Assembly (NCBI RefSeq): GCF_016918565.1
Contig: NZ_JAFFQD010000019.1
Span: forward strand, 32,658-96,657
Direction of reading: 5' to 3'
From: Desulfogranum marinum
Lineage (GTDB): Bacteria; Desulfobacterota; Desulfobulbia; Desulfobulbales; Desulfobulbaceae
Length of the DNA: 64,000 nt
The notes beneath the pieces are model-generated. The model saw nothing but the letters and a program-made list of their open reading frames with translations, ran no database searches and was not told the DNA's origin. Positions within the stretch are counted from its first letter, which is position 1. Each line of letters opens with the position of its first letter. Below, in pieces: positions 34,399 to 44,320 of this stretch. Position numbers and translations under genes: made by a program.

Positions 34399-35319
34399 AT
34401 GGAAAACAATACCGCCACAGATACGGTTACCCTGCTTGATGGGGGTATCGGCAGACAGCTCTTACAGATGGGGGCACCGTTTCGGCAGCCGGAGTGGTCA
34501 GCCCTCGCCCTTATAGAGGCGCCACATTTCGTGCGCCAGGCTCACGAGCAATTCGCCCTTGCCGGCAGCGACATCTTAACCACCAACAGCTATGCCGTTG
34601 TTCCCTACCATATAGGCAAAGAACGTTTCGTAGCCGATGGCGCTTCCCTGGCAGCTCTCTCCGGCCAACTGGCACATGATGTAGCCGCGCAATTTGGTTG
34701 TCAAGTCGCAGGCTCATTGCCTCCTCTTTTTGGCTCTTACAGGCCGGATCTCTTTGTGGAGGAGAAGGCGCACGCTCTGTTGCGGGTACTGGTCGATGCG
34801 CTCGATCCTTATGTTGACCTGTGGCTTGCGGAAACGTTGAGCGCAATAGCCGAGGCAAAGGTAGTGTTGGATATGCTGCTAAACGACAAGCGACCCGTTT
34901 GGATTTCCTACACGCTTCAAGATGGTAATCCATCGCCGGCGGGTAAGCCTCAGCTCCGCTCCGGCGAATCGGTACCCGATGCCGTACAATTTGCAGCTGA
35001 ACATGGAGCAGCAGCAATCCTTTTTAACTGCAGCCAACCGGAAGTTATGGCACCGGCAATTGATGCCACCCAACAGGAGCTACACCATTTGGGGATCAAT
35101 CTGCCGATTGGCGTATATGCCAACGCATTCCCTGCCCAACGCAAGGATGCACAAGCTAATTTGTCCATCCAGGAAGTCCGTCAGAATATCGATCCATCCG
35201 GCTATGCAGTATTTGCTGCTGGCTGGCACCAACAGGGAGCAAGGATTATTGGTGGATGTTGTGGTATTGGCCCGGAACATATTGCAGCCCTGCATACGAT
35301 GTTTAAAAAAAATGTGTAA
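34399..35319 (+). CDS. Homocysteine S-methyltransferase-family protein
   Basis: The 306-residue TIM-barrel protein has LLDGGIGRQL at the start, TTNSYAVVPY, and three zinc-type cysteines in the family places: LFNCSQPEV near residue 207 and IGGCCGIGPEHI near 288. It would transfer a methyl group from S-methylmethionine, SAM or a betaine to homocysteine or a similar thiol. The methyl donor cannot be told. It lacks the cobalamin and folate domains of MetH. Confidence 0.9.
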   Translation: MENNTATDTVTLLDGGIGRQLLQMGAPFRQPEWSALALIEAPHFVRQAHEQFALAGSDILTTNSYAVVPYHIGKERFVADGASLAALSGQLAHDVAAQFGCQVAGSLPPLFGSYRPDLFVEEKAHALLRVLVDALDPYVDLWLAETLSAIAEAKVVLDMLLNDKRPVWISYTLQDGNPSPAGKPQLRSGESVPDAVQFAAEHGAAAILFNCSQPEVMAPAIDATQQELHHLGINLPIGVYANAFPAQRKDAQANLSIQEVRQNIDPSGYAVFAAGWHQQGARIIGGCCGIGPEHIAALHTMFKKNV

Positions 35320-35621
35320 CCTCTCAGCAGCAACTCTTTTTTGAACGTGTTCATTGGGTACGTTCCTCTTATCACATAGAAACCTGTCCTCAAGCGGTAA
35401 AAAATCGTTAACCACGAGAAAAAAATATAACCAACCACGTTGAAAGTGATTAACCTATCACCTTGTATTCCCGAACTAACAAGGTGAGAACAACCGAATA
35501 AAAAAAAATTATATAACATAAAGAAATTCCACAACTCTTTGCAAACCTTTCTCCAATTAAGTCCGTTGTCAGCAAAAACCAAGAACCCTATCCAGGCTCC
35601 TGTCAGGAAAAGTAAAATGCC
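35320..35621. other. Intergenic region, nothing recognised
   Basis: About 300 bp, AT-rich, with no supportable gene or repeat. Confidence 0.4.
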
Positions 35622-36524
35622 ATGCGTGATGTATCTTTAACACCTTTCAGAACCTATTATTTTTACCTGTGGCTTATTGTCGGCTTCATTGCTCTTCTCC
35701 TTTTTACCAGCTGTGCTTCCATTGCTCCCACAGAAAGACTTTTCCTTGGCCAAAACAAGAGTTTGCTTGCTGTCACGGACGGTACTTGTAACAAAACCAG
35801 CCTTCCACCTGCGAGCTGGATGGAAATGAATGCACAACAGGCGCTAGATCCCAATACAATATCTCTTCTTGGTTGGAATATATACAAAGGACAACGGGAA
35901 GGCTGGCAAAAGGATTTGTTGGAGTTCAGTACAGTGGCCGATATTATCCTTCTGCAGGAAACAGTATTAGACGATGTATTAAAGGATATTTTTGATGATC
36001 AAGAAATGTACTGGAGCTTGAATAATGGGTTCAGATATAAAGGCAGGGAGGCCGGTGTCTTAATCGCTTCTAAGATACAGCCATTGAGTCAATGCGGCAT
36101 GCGGCACCCGGAGCCGATCACAGTTATCCCGAAAACAATCCTGATCAGTCGCTTCAGCATCCAGGGGACCTCGGAAGAACTGTTAGTGGCAAACATCCAT
36201 GGTATTAACTTTAGTACAGGACTTGGCAGCTATACAGAGCAATTGATGTCTTTGCAGGAGGTCCTGCAAAGACATCAAGGCCCCATTGTACTGGCTGGTG
36301 ATTTTAATAACTGGAGTGAAGGGAGAACCGCGGTAATAGAGCAATTGACAGAGGCACTTTCTTTGAAACCATTACTCTTTTCACAGGGAAAAAAGACGCT
36401 TTTCCTGGGCCAACCACTTGACCATATCTTTTACCGGGGGCTTATACCCGTTGCAGCCAATATTCAATCTGTAGAGACTTCAGATCATAATCCCATGATG
36501 GTGACGTTCAAAGTCTCCCAGTAA
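35622..36524 (+). CDS. Endonuclease/exonuclease/phosphatase-family lipoprotein
   Basis: The 300-residue protein has an N-terminal hydrophobic stretch followed by a lipobox-like LFTSC (C about 30), so it is probably lipid-anchored outside the cytoplasm. The EEP fold follows from about residue 80: WNIYKG (Asn ligand), ILLQETV (Glu), VANIHGI, LAGDFNNW (Asp-Asn) and SDHNPMMV (Asp-His). The substrate could be a nucleic acid, phospholipid or phosphoester. It may be co-transcribed with the DUF5329 gene 28 bp downstream. Confidence 0.88.
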   Translation: MRDVSLTPFRTYYFYLWLIVGFIALLLFTSCASIAPTERLFLGQNKSLLAVTDGTCNKTSLPPASWMEMNAQQALDPNTISLLGWNIYKGQREGWQKDLLEFSTVADIILLQETVLDDVLKDIFDDQEMYWSLNNGFRYKGREAGVLIASKIQPLSQCGMRHPEPITVIPKTILISRFSIQGTSEELLVANIHGINFSTGLGSYTEQLMSLQEVLQRHQGPIVLAGDFNNWSEGRTAVIEQLTEALSLKPLLFSQGKKTLFLGQPLDHIFYRGLIPVAANIQSVETSDHNPMMVTFKVSQ

Positions 36525-36552
36525 AGATGATAATTGCGAGGTGAAAAATACT

Positions 36553-36903
36553 ATGCACTATGCTATCGCTGCTCTTGTCGTGTGTCAGACCGTTTTATTC
36601 TCTCACGTTTGCCGGGCAGATGAACAGGAAATACAATACTTGCTGACCACTCTTTCCACGAGCGAATGTACCTTTTCAAGAAACGGCAAACAATACCAGG
36701 CTGCAGAGGCTTTCAGCCATTTACAGAAAAAGTATTCGCACGTGAAAAAGCGTATCCACACAACGGAAGATTTTATAGAAAAAGTGGCAACAAAGAGCAG
36801 TTTATCCGGAAAAAAATATGAGGTAAATTGTACAGAAACAACTCAACCAGCAGGTAAGTGGTTGTATGAAATTTTGTCTGACTACCGAAAAAAAGGACAA
36901 TAG
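36553..36903 (+). CDS. DUF5329-family periplasmic protein (YfeK-like)
   Basis: The 116-residue protein has a signal peptide (about 1-22, ending HVCRA). The mature part matches DUF5329/YfeK: IQYLLTTLSTSECTFSRNG, AEAFSHLQKKYSHVKKRI and TTEDFIEKVATKSSLSGKKY. Two cysteines may form a disulfide. ATG 36553 is chosen because GAGGTG lies at proper spacing; GTG at 36541 is an alternative. Function is unknown. Confidence 0.82.
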   Translation: MHYAIAALVVCQTVLFSHVCRADEQEIQYLLTTLSTSECTFSRNGKQYQAAEAFSHLQKKYSHVKKRIHTTEDFIEKVATKSSLSGKKYEVNCTETTQPAGKWLYEILSDYRKKGQ

Positions 36904-37137
36904 AATAATAGCTGATTACGTAAATTAGCCAGTCTCTTACTTCTGAACCAATGGCAGAATTGGCGCACAAGCACGTATGGTAGTTTTCACTATCCTCTTC
37001 CCACCAAAGCGCACCCGTTGCAATAGCCCTGTTTCTTGTTAATTTTATAGTAGTAACGAGTGAGAAAAAGCGTCTGTATGCCTACTGGCTGACGGAAGCT
37101 ACTAAGAGACCTGCAAATTTAACATCCACAATCAACT

Positions 37138-38343
37138 ATGGAAAATAAATCAAATCGAGCGGCAATGGAGTTTTCCCTCAATTATCAAAGCAATGTTACC
37201 ACACATACCGACAGATGGTTCGTTGAAAAAATAGACTTCTGGCGGGACTTCTTTCCGGGAAATATGGAAGAAGGCGTTAAAAACCTCCATGAGCATGAGA
37301 CATACTCGGAAAATTTTGCTCCGGGAACCCTGGTTCCTCCTTTTTTGGAACGTAATATAGTTCAGTTCCCAAGTAAACTGTTTGCAATGCCGGGAAGCGG
37401 AAAACCAATACCTCCGTCTCCGGGCAGATTTTATCCAAAAGGATTTGCCTGGAAAGGCCTCAATACATTTCCCGAAGATATGACCCCATGCAGGATAGTT
37501 GATGTAACGGAGACGACCCTGACAGCAGACATCAATCATCCTCTTGCCGAATTTGCCCTCACCATTGAGGCAAAACTTAAAAAACATCTCAATCCAGTTA
37601 CTCAGCGGGGTGGATCGATACACGATATCGCCGAACTGATAACCGCAGACGGGCCGGGAATGCAAGTTCCGTCCACTTCGTTTAGAGACGTTCTTGCTCA
37701 CCACTATCCCTTTGGCAGAGAAAACGAAGCAGATGATACTTCTTTTTACGCTTCTCCGCGGCTCGTGCATCATCTTGATCAAACGGCACGTCAGCATGTC
37801 CAAAACACCTACCAGCGGCTGCTGAAACCAGGAGAAAAAATACTCGATTTGATGAGTAGTTGGCAATCACATCTACCGGATTCACTTCGAGATTGTGATG
37901 TCACTGGGCTTGGTCTCAACGAAGAAGAATTAAGGCAAAACAAACAGCTTTCAAGCTATACACTGCACAACCTGAACAACCACCCTGAACTGCCTTATCC
38001 AGATCAGTCTTTTGATGCAGTTATTTGTACGGTCTCTATCGAGTACCTGTCTCAGCCTTACGAGGTGATGAAGGAAATCAGCAGAGTGCTGAGAAAAAAC
38101 GGAACCTGTATAATTATCATCTCTGATAGATGGTTTCCAGGCAAGCAAATACTGCCGTGGAGCGATCTCCACCCGTTCGAACGGCAGGGCCTGGTTGTCG
38201 ACTATTTCATCAGCCGGAAATCTTTTTCTCACCTGCAGACGGAATCCATTCGAGGCTACCCGAGACCCGTTGATGACGCTCACTTCATGTCAATGCGGTA
38301 CGCTGACCCAATCTTTGCGGTCTGGGGAGTGAAAACGAGTTAA
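37138..38343 (+). CDS. Class I methyltransferase with N-terminal FKBP-like segment
   Basis: The 401-residue protein has a C-terminal SAM-dependent methyltransferase domain (about 215-370): KILDLMSSWQSHLP as motif I, DVTGLGLNEEEL, FDAVICTVSIEYLSQP as motif IV, and VLRKNGTCIIIIS. The N-terminal part contains PSPGRFYPKGFAWKG and DINHPLAEFALTIEAKL, the latter like the hallmark strand pair (NHPLAGKxLxFxVxV) of SlyD-type FKBP isomerases. The full FKBP catalytic set is not evident. Substrate is unknown. No clear ribosome-binding site is seen. Confidence 0.8.
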   Translation: MENKSNRAAMEFSLNYQSNVTTHTDRWFVEKIDFWRDFFPGNMEEGVKNLHEHETYSENFAPGTLVPPFLERNIVQFPSKLFAMPGSGKPIPPSPGRFYPKGFAWKGLNTFPEDMTPCRIVDVTETTLTADINHPLAEFALTIEAKLKKHLNPVTQRGGSIHDIAELITADGPGMQVPSTSFRDVLAHHYPFGRENEADDTSFYASPRLVHHLDQTARQHVQNTYQRLLKPGEKILDLMSSWQSHLPDSLRDCDVTGLGLNEEELRQNKQLSSYTLHNLNNHPELPYPDQSFDAVICTVSIEYLSQPYEVMKEISRVLRKNGTCIIIISDRWFPGKQILPWSDLHPFERQGLVVDYFISRKSFSHLQTESIRGYPRPVDDAHFMSMRYADPIFAVWGVKTS

Positions 38344-39082
38344 CTAAACATCCTCGCACATGTATCGCAGCAGACAACATCACATACAGTTAAACAATAA
38401 ATTACATGCGTCAAGAAGCGTGTCAAAAAGATAGATGAGCCTGTGGATTTACTAGATTTTTATTCAATGTCAGGTTAGCGAAGACTCCGAGAGATTGGGC
38501 GAAAAGGCAGTAAATCAACTGGCTCCTAGATTTCCACCTCAAACCAAGGCATTTACAGAAATCAATGTCGAGGTGGCGAAAAAGAATTTTCTCCGCCAGC
38601 CACCTGTTGCCATTTAAAATCAACAGCACTCTCACTCCATTACATTTTGGACCTTGTTTTTTAAGTTGTTTTCATAGAATGAGCTTGATATCCTTGTAGG
38701 AAGCAAGGCCTCAATCTTGAGTATAATGCTGGACAATACTGTCTTGATTGCGGTCGAAACAGAGCCGGTTATAGTGGCTTATTTTTTATTTCACAGCGCA
38801 TCCCTTTTATCCCGAAAAGGTCTCGTTGCCCAGCCCAGAGCAATTCGAGCTAAGGGGTGCGAGCATTATGCTGCAATATCCTGGCACTGTTGAAAAGTCT
38901 TTGGCTTTTGAAGCATAATACTGCACCGATTATGTAGACATCGAGGACAGCCGCTTTCCTCCCTGTATTCCCTCTCCGAAGAAACCTTTAGCGTGCAATG
39001 CAAAAATCGGCAGGAGCGTTGCGTCCAGAGGGACAAAATGTAGGCGGCTACTCATATAATTTACTCAACTGTAGGTAGTAAC
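38344..39082. other. Long intergenic region, no supportable gene
   Basis: About 740 bp. A 70-codon minus-strand frame (38423-38635) has no family match I know and a weak start. Bases 38474-38493 resemble the GTAAGCGAAGACTCCGA core of the dispersed repeat at 47921-48142. The promoter of the FtsK-like gene must lie near the right end. Confidence 0.4.
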
Positions 39083-42000
39083 GTGGCAATATACGAATAT
39101 AGTCTTGAAAAGGATACCCTGATAATCCGAACAGGACATGGCCAATTCAAGTACAAAATAGAGAACGCAGAATTGCTGAATATGGCAGATAAAATTGCCA
39201 GTGAGGTTATCAGCGAGCTGCAAAGAATTGATCACGGAAAACGCTCGATCAGGGATGACTTGAGTGACTATGCGAAGCTGATGCTCGCCACACTCAACAT
39301 TTGCGAAAAACATATTACCCTGAAAAACAAATACGAGCAGCTAAACCAGACCGTTAAATCCATGAAGCAGGTACTGTCCAACCTGGATCCTGCAAATGAT
39401 TCAGTGGCAGCAAAACGTCCAGAGCAGAGTTCAAAAACAAAGTATACGCCCGTCCAGCCTGGTACAAAACCAGACCCATCAAAAGTAGTCCAAGATCGCC
39501 CCGGCGAAACCAGTACCAACAAGACAAATCACCAGCCGAAGACCTACATTTCCGGACAGTCGGCTCATCCGGCAAATACATATACGAAGACAGATATTGC
39601 ACCCGCCACAGTTTCAACCGCCCCGGCAATCAAACCCGACAAAACAGCCACCACCACTTCGCCGATAGATCCACGACCTGCTAAAACCAGCGTTTCCCCT
39701 GCTCCCAGCGAAGCAATTGACAAGAAAAGTGTCTCTAGTGCCGAACAAACTGCAGACACAGGTCCGTCTTTAAGCAAGGAGAAACAAAGCTCTTTAGGAA
39801 AGGACAACTCAAGGGAACCATTTCCATCAATCAATCCTTCAGCATACCACCAAGCCGGAACTGCGGCTAAACGCACCTTACAATCAACAGCGGATGCACT
39901 GCCCACGCACCTTGCTCCAGATGTCCCACTGCCCCCCTCACCAACAGCACCCCCAGAGAAACAGCAAAAAGCCGACCAACCTGTGCATGCCGGTGGGGTT
40001 ACCCAAAGGTTAGCCTCCAGCGACGGAGAAATGACTTCTGCCTCCAACGACGCTAAATCTACTCTACCCGTCCAGGACTCCCCAGTTCCTGAAATGCCGG
40101 TACAACTGGAGAAGGATGAGAAACAGGAAAAAATTGTACCCTCCCGACAAGAGAAGGATTCGGTGCTCGCAGCAAGCCATGACAAAAGCGATAGTATTGC
40201 AAAACAGTGGCCTCGCAAGCCATACCGGCATACGCCTTCTTCCCATCAATCATCATTACCTAGCTCATTGCCGGGCCAAGCCGTTTCTCCGCCACCAGCA
40301 AATAATTCCGCCCACCAGGGTGTATATCATCCTTCCCTGTCTCAGGGGAGCAAAGCCCCTGAGGAGAGGAACAACGGCAAATCAATCTCTTCACCGGTTG
40401 TCAAAAAATATTCAGTAACCGCTGCCACCGGCTCGATAACAAATGACTCCCAGGTGAAAAAAGAAGTCTCCGCGGAAAAAATAGCGGAAACTTCTCTAAC
40501 GTTACCTGACTCTGCCGGACGGGATCCGGTATTAAGCACTGAAAAAACGGCGCTCACAGAAAAGCCCATTACCCCGGAACCAGACAAGAAGGACAGCCTT
40601 ACAAAGCAGCCCCTGTTAGCCTCTCTTGCCGAGGAGGAGCCAGTATCAACGCCCACGGTTGTCCCTTCAGCTTCCTTTTCGTCAGCCGAAGACGACTCTG
40701 AAGAAACGAACGAAGGTACTCCAGCTCCACCCTCGTCATATATCATAAACACTCCTGACCAGACCAATAATCAACCCTTGCCTGCAGAAACACCTTTCTC
40801 CGATGCAGGAGAATACGTACTTCCTCAGCTTTCTTTTCTCAAAAACACCAGTAGCGAAAGCGAAATTGATCGAAAACGAATCCGTTCAGACGCTGAACTT
40901 CTTGAGAAAAAACTCGGCTATTTCGGTATTAAGGGCGAGGTCATGGGTATCTCGCCGGGACCGGTCATCACCACCTATGAATACAAACCGGATCCAGGGA
41001 TTAAGATCAGCAAAATTGTTAACCTGGCTGATGATCTTGCTTTGGCCCTGAGTGCTTACAGTATCCGTATCGTAGCCCCCATTCCCGGCAAGGATGTGAT
41101 GGGCATTGAAATCCCTAATATCAAAAAAAGCCTTGTCCCTTTTATTGATATCGTCACCTCCGAAGCGTTTACCCAGTGTCCCTCAAAAGTACCCATTTGT
41201 CTGGGCAAGGATATTATCGGCAACCCGGTTGTGGTAGAACTCGAATCCATGCCTCACCTTCTCATTGCCGGGGCGACTGGTACGGGGAAAAGTGTAGGCC
41301 TCAATGCGATGATCACGAGTATCCTTTATAAGGCATCGCCTGACGAAGTAAAATTTCTGATGATTGACCCCAAACGGATTGAGCTCTCATTTTATAATGA
41401 TATCCCTCACCTGTTGACCCCGGTGATCACAGATATGAACAAGGCCAATATAGCCCTTCAATGGATGGTTCGAGAGATGGACAGGCGCTATAACCTGCTG
41501 GCCCACTTCCAGGTCAGGAATATTGAGCAGTTCAACCAAAAACTTGTCACATCCTCATCCCCCCAGTACGATGAAGATGGAGAGAGGCTGGAACCTCTCC
41601 CCTTTATTGTCGTCATTATTGACGAATTGGCAGACTTGATGATGACCGCTTCCCGGGACATAGAGTTTTCCCTGACCCGCCTTGCACAAATGGCACGTGC
41701 TGCCGGCATTCACCTGATCCTTGCGACCCAGAGACCTTCGGTGGATGTACTGACCGGCATCATAAAAGCTAATTTCCCAACAAGGATCTCGTTTCAGGTC
41801 TCTTCAAAAACAGACTCCCGAACTATTATCGATTCCAATGGGGCGGAAACGCTGCTTGGTAATGGGGATATGCTCTTTGTGCCTCCGGGTACAGCAAGAC
41901 TGACCCGAGTGCACGGCACCTATCTTTCCGAAGATGAACTCTCTGACATTACATCATTTATAAAACAACAGCGAAAACCTGAGTACATCTTTGACGTGAT

Positions 42001-42253
42001 CACTGAGCAGGAGCCCGACGAAAGCGATTCCAGTAGTACTATGGATGATGAATATGATGAAAAATATAATGAAGCTCTGGAGGTGGTACTCACCACCCGT
42101 CAAGCATCAATATCCAGCATTCAGCGAGCCTTAAGGGTCGGGTATAACCGCGCAGCCAGAATCGTTGATCTCATGGAAAAGAAAGGGGTTGTCGGCCCTT
42201 CGGACGGCGTCAGACCACGCAAGGTGCTGACGAATAATGTGAATATGATGTAA
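39083..42253 (+). CDS. FtsK/SpoIIIE-type DNA translocase without membrane anchor, ZapA-like N-terminus
   Basis: The 1056-residue protein has a complete FtsK motor: alpha/beta domains (about 600-960) with Walker A GATGTGKS near 730, Walker B VVIIDELADLMM, and a C-terminal gamma winged helix (about 985-1055, SISSIQRALRVGYNRAARIV). FtsK normally starts with four membrane helices; none is visible here. Instead residues 1-95 resemble ZapA: a beta pair, a helix, YAKLMLATLNICEKHITLKN and a coiled coil. Residues 100-590 are a Pro/Ser/Thr/Lys-rich disordered linker. Start is GTG 39083. It may be recruited to the division ring through FtsZ. Soluble SftA of Bacillus is a functional comparison. Confidence 0.9.
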   Translation: MAIYEYSLEKDTLIIRTGHGQFKYKIENAELLNMADKIASEVISELQRIDHGKRSIRDDLSDYAKLMLATLNICEKHITLKNKYEQLNQTVKSMKQVLSNLDPANDSVAAKRPEQSSKTKYTPVQPGTKPDPSKVVQDRPGETSTNKTNHQPKTYISGQSAHPANTYTKTDIAPATVSTAPAIKPDKTATTTSPIDPRPAKTSVSPAPSEAIDKKSVSSAEQTADTGPSLSKEKQSSLGKDNSREPFPSINPSAYHQAGTAAKRTLQSTADALPTHLAPDVPLPPSPTAPPEKQQKADQPVHAGGVTQRLASSDGEMTSASNDAKSTLPVQDSPVPEMPVQLEKDEKQEKIVPSRQEKDSVLAASHDKSDSIAKQWPRKPYRHTPSSHQSSLPSSLPGQAVSPPPANNSAHQGVYHPSLSQGSKAPEERNNGKSISSPVVKKYSVTAATGSITNDSQVKKEVSAEKIAETSLTLPDSAGRDPVLSTEKTALTEKPITPEPDKKDSLTKQPLLASLAEEEPVSTPTVVPSASFSSAEDDSEETNEGTPAPPSSYIINTPDQTNNQPLPAETPFSDAGEYVLPQLSFLKNTSSESEIDRKRIRSDAELLEKKLGYFGIKGEVMGISPGPVITTYEYKPDPGIKISKIVNLADDLALALSAYSIRIVAPIPGKDVMGIEIPNIKKSLVPFIDIVTSEAFTQCPSKVPICLGKDIIGNPVVVELESMPHLLIAGATGTGKSVGLNAMITSILYKASPDEVKFLMIDPKRIELSFYNDIPHLLTPVITDMNKANIALQWMVREMDRRYNLLAHFQVRNIEQFNQKLVTSSSPQYDEDGERLEPLPFIVVIIDELADLMMTASRDIEFSLTRLAQMARAAGIHLILATQRPSVDVLTGIIKANFPTRISFQVSSKTDSRTIIDSNGAETLLGNGDMLFVPPGTARLTRVHGTYLSEDELSDITSFIKQQRKPEYIFDVITEQEPDESDSSSTMDDEYDEKYNEALEVVLTTRQASISSIQRALRVGYNRAARIVDLMEKKGVVGPSDGVRPRKVLTNNVNMM

Positions 42254-42309
42254 AAAACCATGGGACAAAGGGATAGACGGAATCGTCCACCTTGGATGTG
42301 GTATCAACC

Positions 42310-42378
42310 CTGATTTCTGATTAGTTCAGGCGTGCCGGGTTGATAGTGCTGTATGAACTGACCTTCGGGCTAAGTTCA
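42310..42378. repeat. Dispersed repeat (copy 2)
   Basis: This matches 15084-15115 and 15177-15203 in the same order, without the 60-bp hairpin insert of that copy. It lies between the convergent FtsK-like and VTT-HdrD genes. Confidence 0.45.
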
Positions 42379-42432
42379 AGGCCCTGCTGATAAAATTTAT
42401 TGTTGCTATGCTGCTGTTCAGGCGGGGTGGTA

Positions 42433-44313
42433 TTATCTCTGCCGATTAGAGGTTACGGAGAGAGCAGGATCTTTTTGTAGTCTTCTTTTCAAGCGGAGTC
42501 GTTGCAAATAGGTGAATGGCGCATGAGTTGCCGATTTTTTGCCTGGCCCTGTTGCCTCGGGCAAAAAGAGCAGGTCGGCAATATGGAACGTTGGCATGAT
42601 CCGTTCGAGGAAACTACAGCAGCCGGCGCAGTAGGTTACCACTATGCGACCTTGGCTTTCCTTTGCTCGCATGTTTGCCCAGCCCTTGGCAAAGGAAGGA
42701 CGGACGGCATTCACCGTGCCCCCTTCACCGCAACAGAGCGTGCGACGGCCCCGGTGCTTCATCTCGACTTGCTCCAGGCCCAGACCGGTCACCAGTCGAC
42801 GTACGGACTGCTGCACACCATCAGCATCTCGCATAGAGCAGGGATCGTGAACACTCACCACGTTCCATGCGTTTACCATTGGTACAGCTGCCTGTCCCAC
42901 CTCCAGAACCTCGTAAACTGTCTGCACTTCCAGGCCTTCACCATACTGCTGAAAAATCTTATAACAGTTTGGACAGGCAACCAGAACACGCTGGACTCCT
43001 TGCCGCTGAAGGCTTTGGCGCAACGTATCAAAAGCTGCGACAAAGTGCTCTTGCCGCCCAAGATCGTGGGAGGGTTTACTACAGCAATTGAGCACCATTC
43101 CAATTTTTGGGATGGTACGCTGTAGATTCTCAAAGATGCGAAGTGTGGTTGCCATGCGACTACCGGGCAGATTACAGCCGGGGAAGAAGACGGTATCACA
43201 GCCATTGGGGATTCCCTGCCAGGAGAAAAGCTTCGATCTTCCAACGTTCTCGTAGTTGAGAATTTTGCGGTAGGTCGATTCGCTGAACCGACCGCTTGTA
43301 ACGCATGCCCTTCGCAAGTCCAGAAAGAGTTTGCCCGGGTCGAGTTTTTCCGGACAAACTGCAGTACAAAGGCCGCAAAGACTGCATTCGTAAGCCATTG
43401 CCTGGGCTCCCTCATCGGTAAAATCATAATTTGCAACAATTGCTTTGGGGGTGCCGTAATGGCTCAGGAAGGCACAATTTTTAACGCATGCCCCACATTC
43501 GCTACAATGATTTTCAATTTCGGCTAGCTGGTTGGATATAGTTGCCGGAAGCACCGATGGTTTGGTTTTCGCCTGTTGCCGTTGTCGGCTCGTTTGTCGT
43601 GTACTTCTCTGCCAAACAAGCAAGCGTTTGGCTATGAGCGGGAAAAGACCTATGAGACCAAAAGCGACCAGCAAACCGGGCGATAAAATTGCAGCCGGAG
43701 AATCTATCAGTCCCAATTGGTTGCCGGCATTAACAAAAAGGAATGTTCCCGGCAGCATGCCGAGTTGCGAAACCCAATAAAAAGTGGTCAGACGAAGTGT
43801 TGTCAGCCCCATGACCAGGTTGATGATAAAAAAGGGAATGACCGGCAGCAGTCGGAGAGAAAAAAGATAAAGAGCACCCTCATTATGTAAGCCGACATTG
43901 ACCCGTTTCAGCTTGTCGGCAAATCGCCGTTGCACCATATCCCGGAACAAATAGCGGGAAAGGGCGCATGCCATGGTTGCCCCGATGGTGCCGGCAAAGG
44001 ACACCAGCATGGTCCCGGCCAAGGTGCCGAAAATCGAGCCGGCAACCAGGCCGAGTACGGCTGCTCCTGGGAGGTTGAGGATTATAACGGGCAGGTAGCA
44101 GGCGAGAAAACCACCAACCACCAGCCAGGGACTTCCGGCATAAAGCTGCTGGAGCGCTAACTGGTGGGATTTGACCGCAGCAAGTGTCAGTTCATAATGC
44201 AGGCCGGTACCGAAGAAAACCGAAAAGGCTATGACGATCCCCAGTATCAGGATCCCTTTCAGAACCATGCTTGAGAAAAGCGATTTCTTCGCTTGTACCT
44301 GGGGTAAATTCAT
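42433..44313 (-). CDS. VTT (DedA/TVP38-like) membrane domain fused to HdrD/GlpC-like Fe-S domain
   Basis: The 626-residue fusion has an N-terminal membrane part (about 15-235) of TVP38/TMEM64 (VTT) type, with GLVAGSIFGTLAGTMLVSFA and LRLLPVIPFFIINLVMG. A two-[4Fe-4S] ferredoxin domain follows (about 265-330) with CSECGACVKNC and CSLCGLCTAVCPE. Two CCG-type domains close it (about 370-590): FFPGCNLPG...VLNCCSKP and VHDPCSMRD...TLCCGEGG...TYCAGCC, as in HdrB/HdrD and GlpC. It should anchor a thiol/disulfide or quinone redox unit to the membrane. It lies 7 bp downstream of a periplasmic rhodanese gene on the same strand. Confidence 0.88.
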   Translation of the reverse strand: MNLPQVQAKKSLFSSMVLKGILILGIVIAFSVFFGTGLHYELTLAAVKSHQLALQQLYAGSPWLVVGGFLACYLPVIILNLPGAAVLGLVAGSIFGTLAGTMLVSFAGTIGATMACALSRYLFRDMVQRRFADKLKRVNVGLHNEGALYLFSLRLLPVIPFFIINLVMGLTTLRLTTFYWVSQLGMLPGTFLFVNAGNQLGLIDSPAAILSPGLLVAFGLIGLFPLIAKRLLVWQRSTRQTSRQRQQAKTKPSVLPATISNQLAEIENHCSECGACVKNCAFLSHYGTPKAIVANYDFTDEGAQAMAYECSLCGLCTAVCPEKLDPGKLFLDLRRACVTSGRFSESTYRKILNYENVGRSKLFSWQGIPNGCDTVFFPGCNLPGSRMATTLRIFENLQRTIPKIGMVLNCCSKPSHDLGRQEHFVAAFDTLRQSLQRQGVQRVLVACPNCYKIFQQYGEGLEVQTVYEVLEVGQAAVPMVNAWNVVSVHDPCSMRDADGVQQSVRRLVTGLGLEQVEMKHRGRRTLCCGEGGTVNAVRPSFAKGWANMRAKESQGRIVVTYCAGCCSFLERIMPTFHIADLLFLPEATGPGKKSATHAPFTYLQRLRLKRRLQKDPALSVTSNRQR

Positions 44314-44320
44314 GAATGAC

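Noticed and set aside
38423..38635. Possible transposase remnant on the minus strand
   Set aside because: I could not match any transposase block in it or its flanks, so no call is made.
39565..40218. 217-codon minus-strand frame inside the FtsK-like gene
   Set aside because: Antisense of the Ser/Thr/Pro linker; low complexity and no ribosome-binding site.
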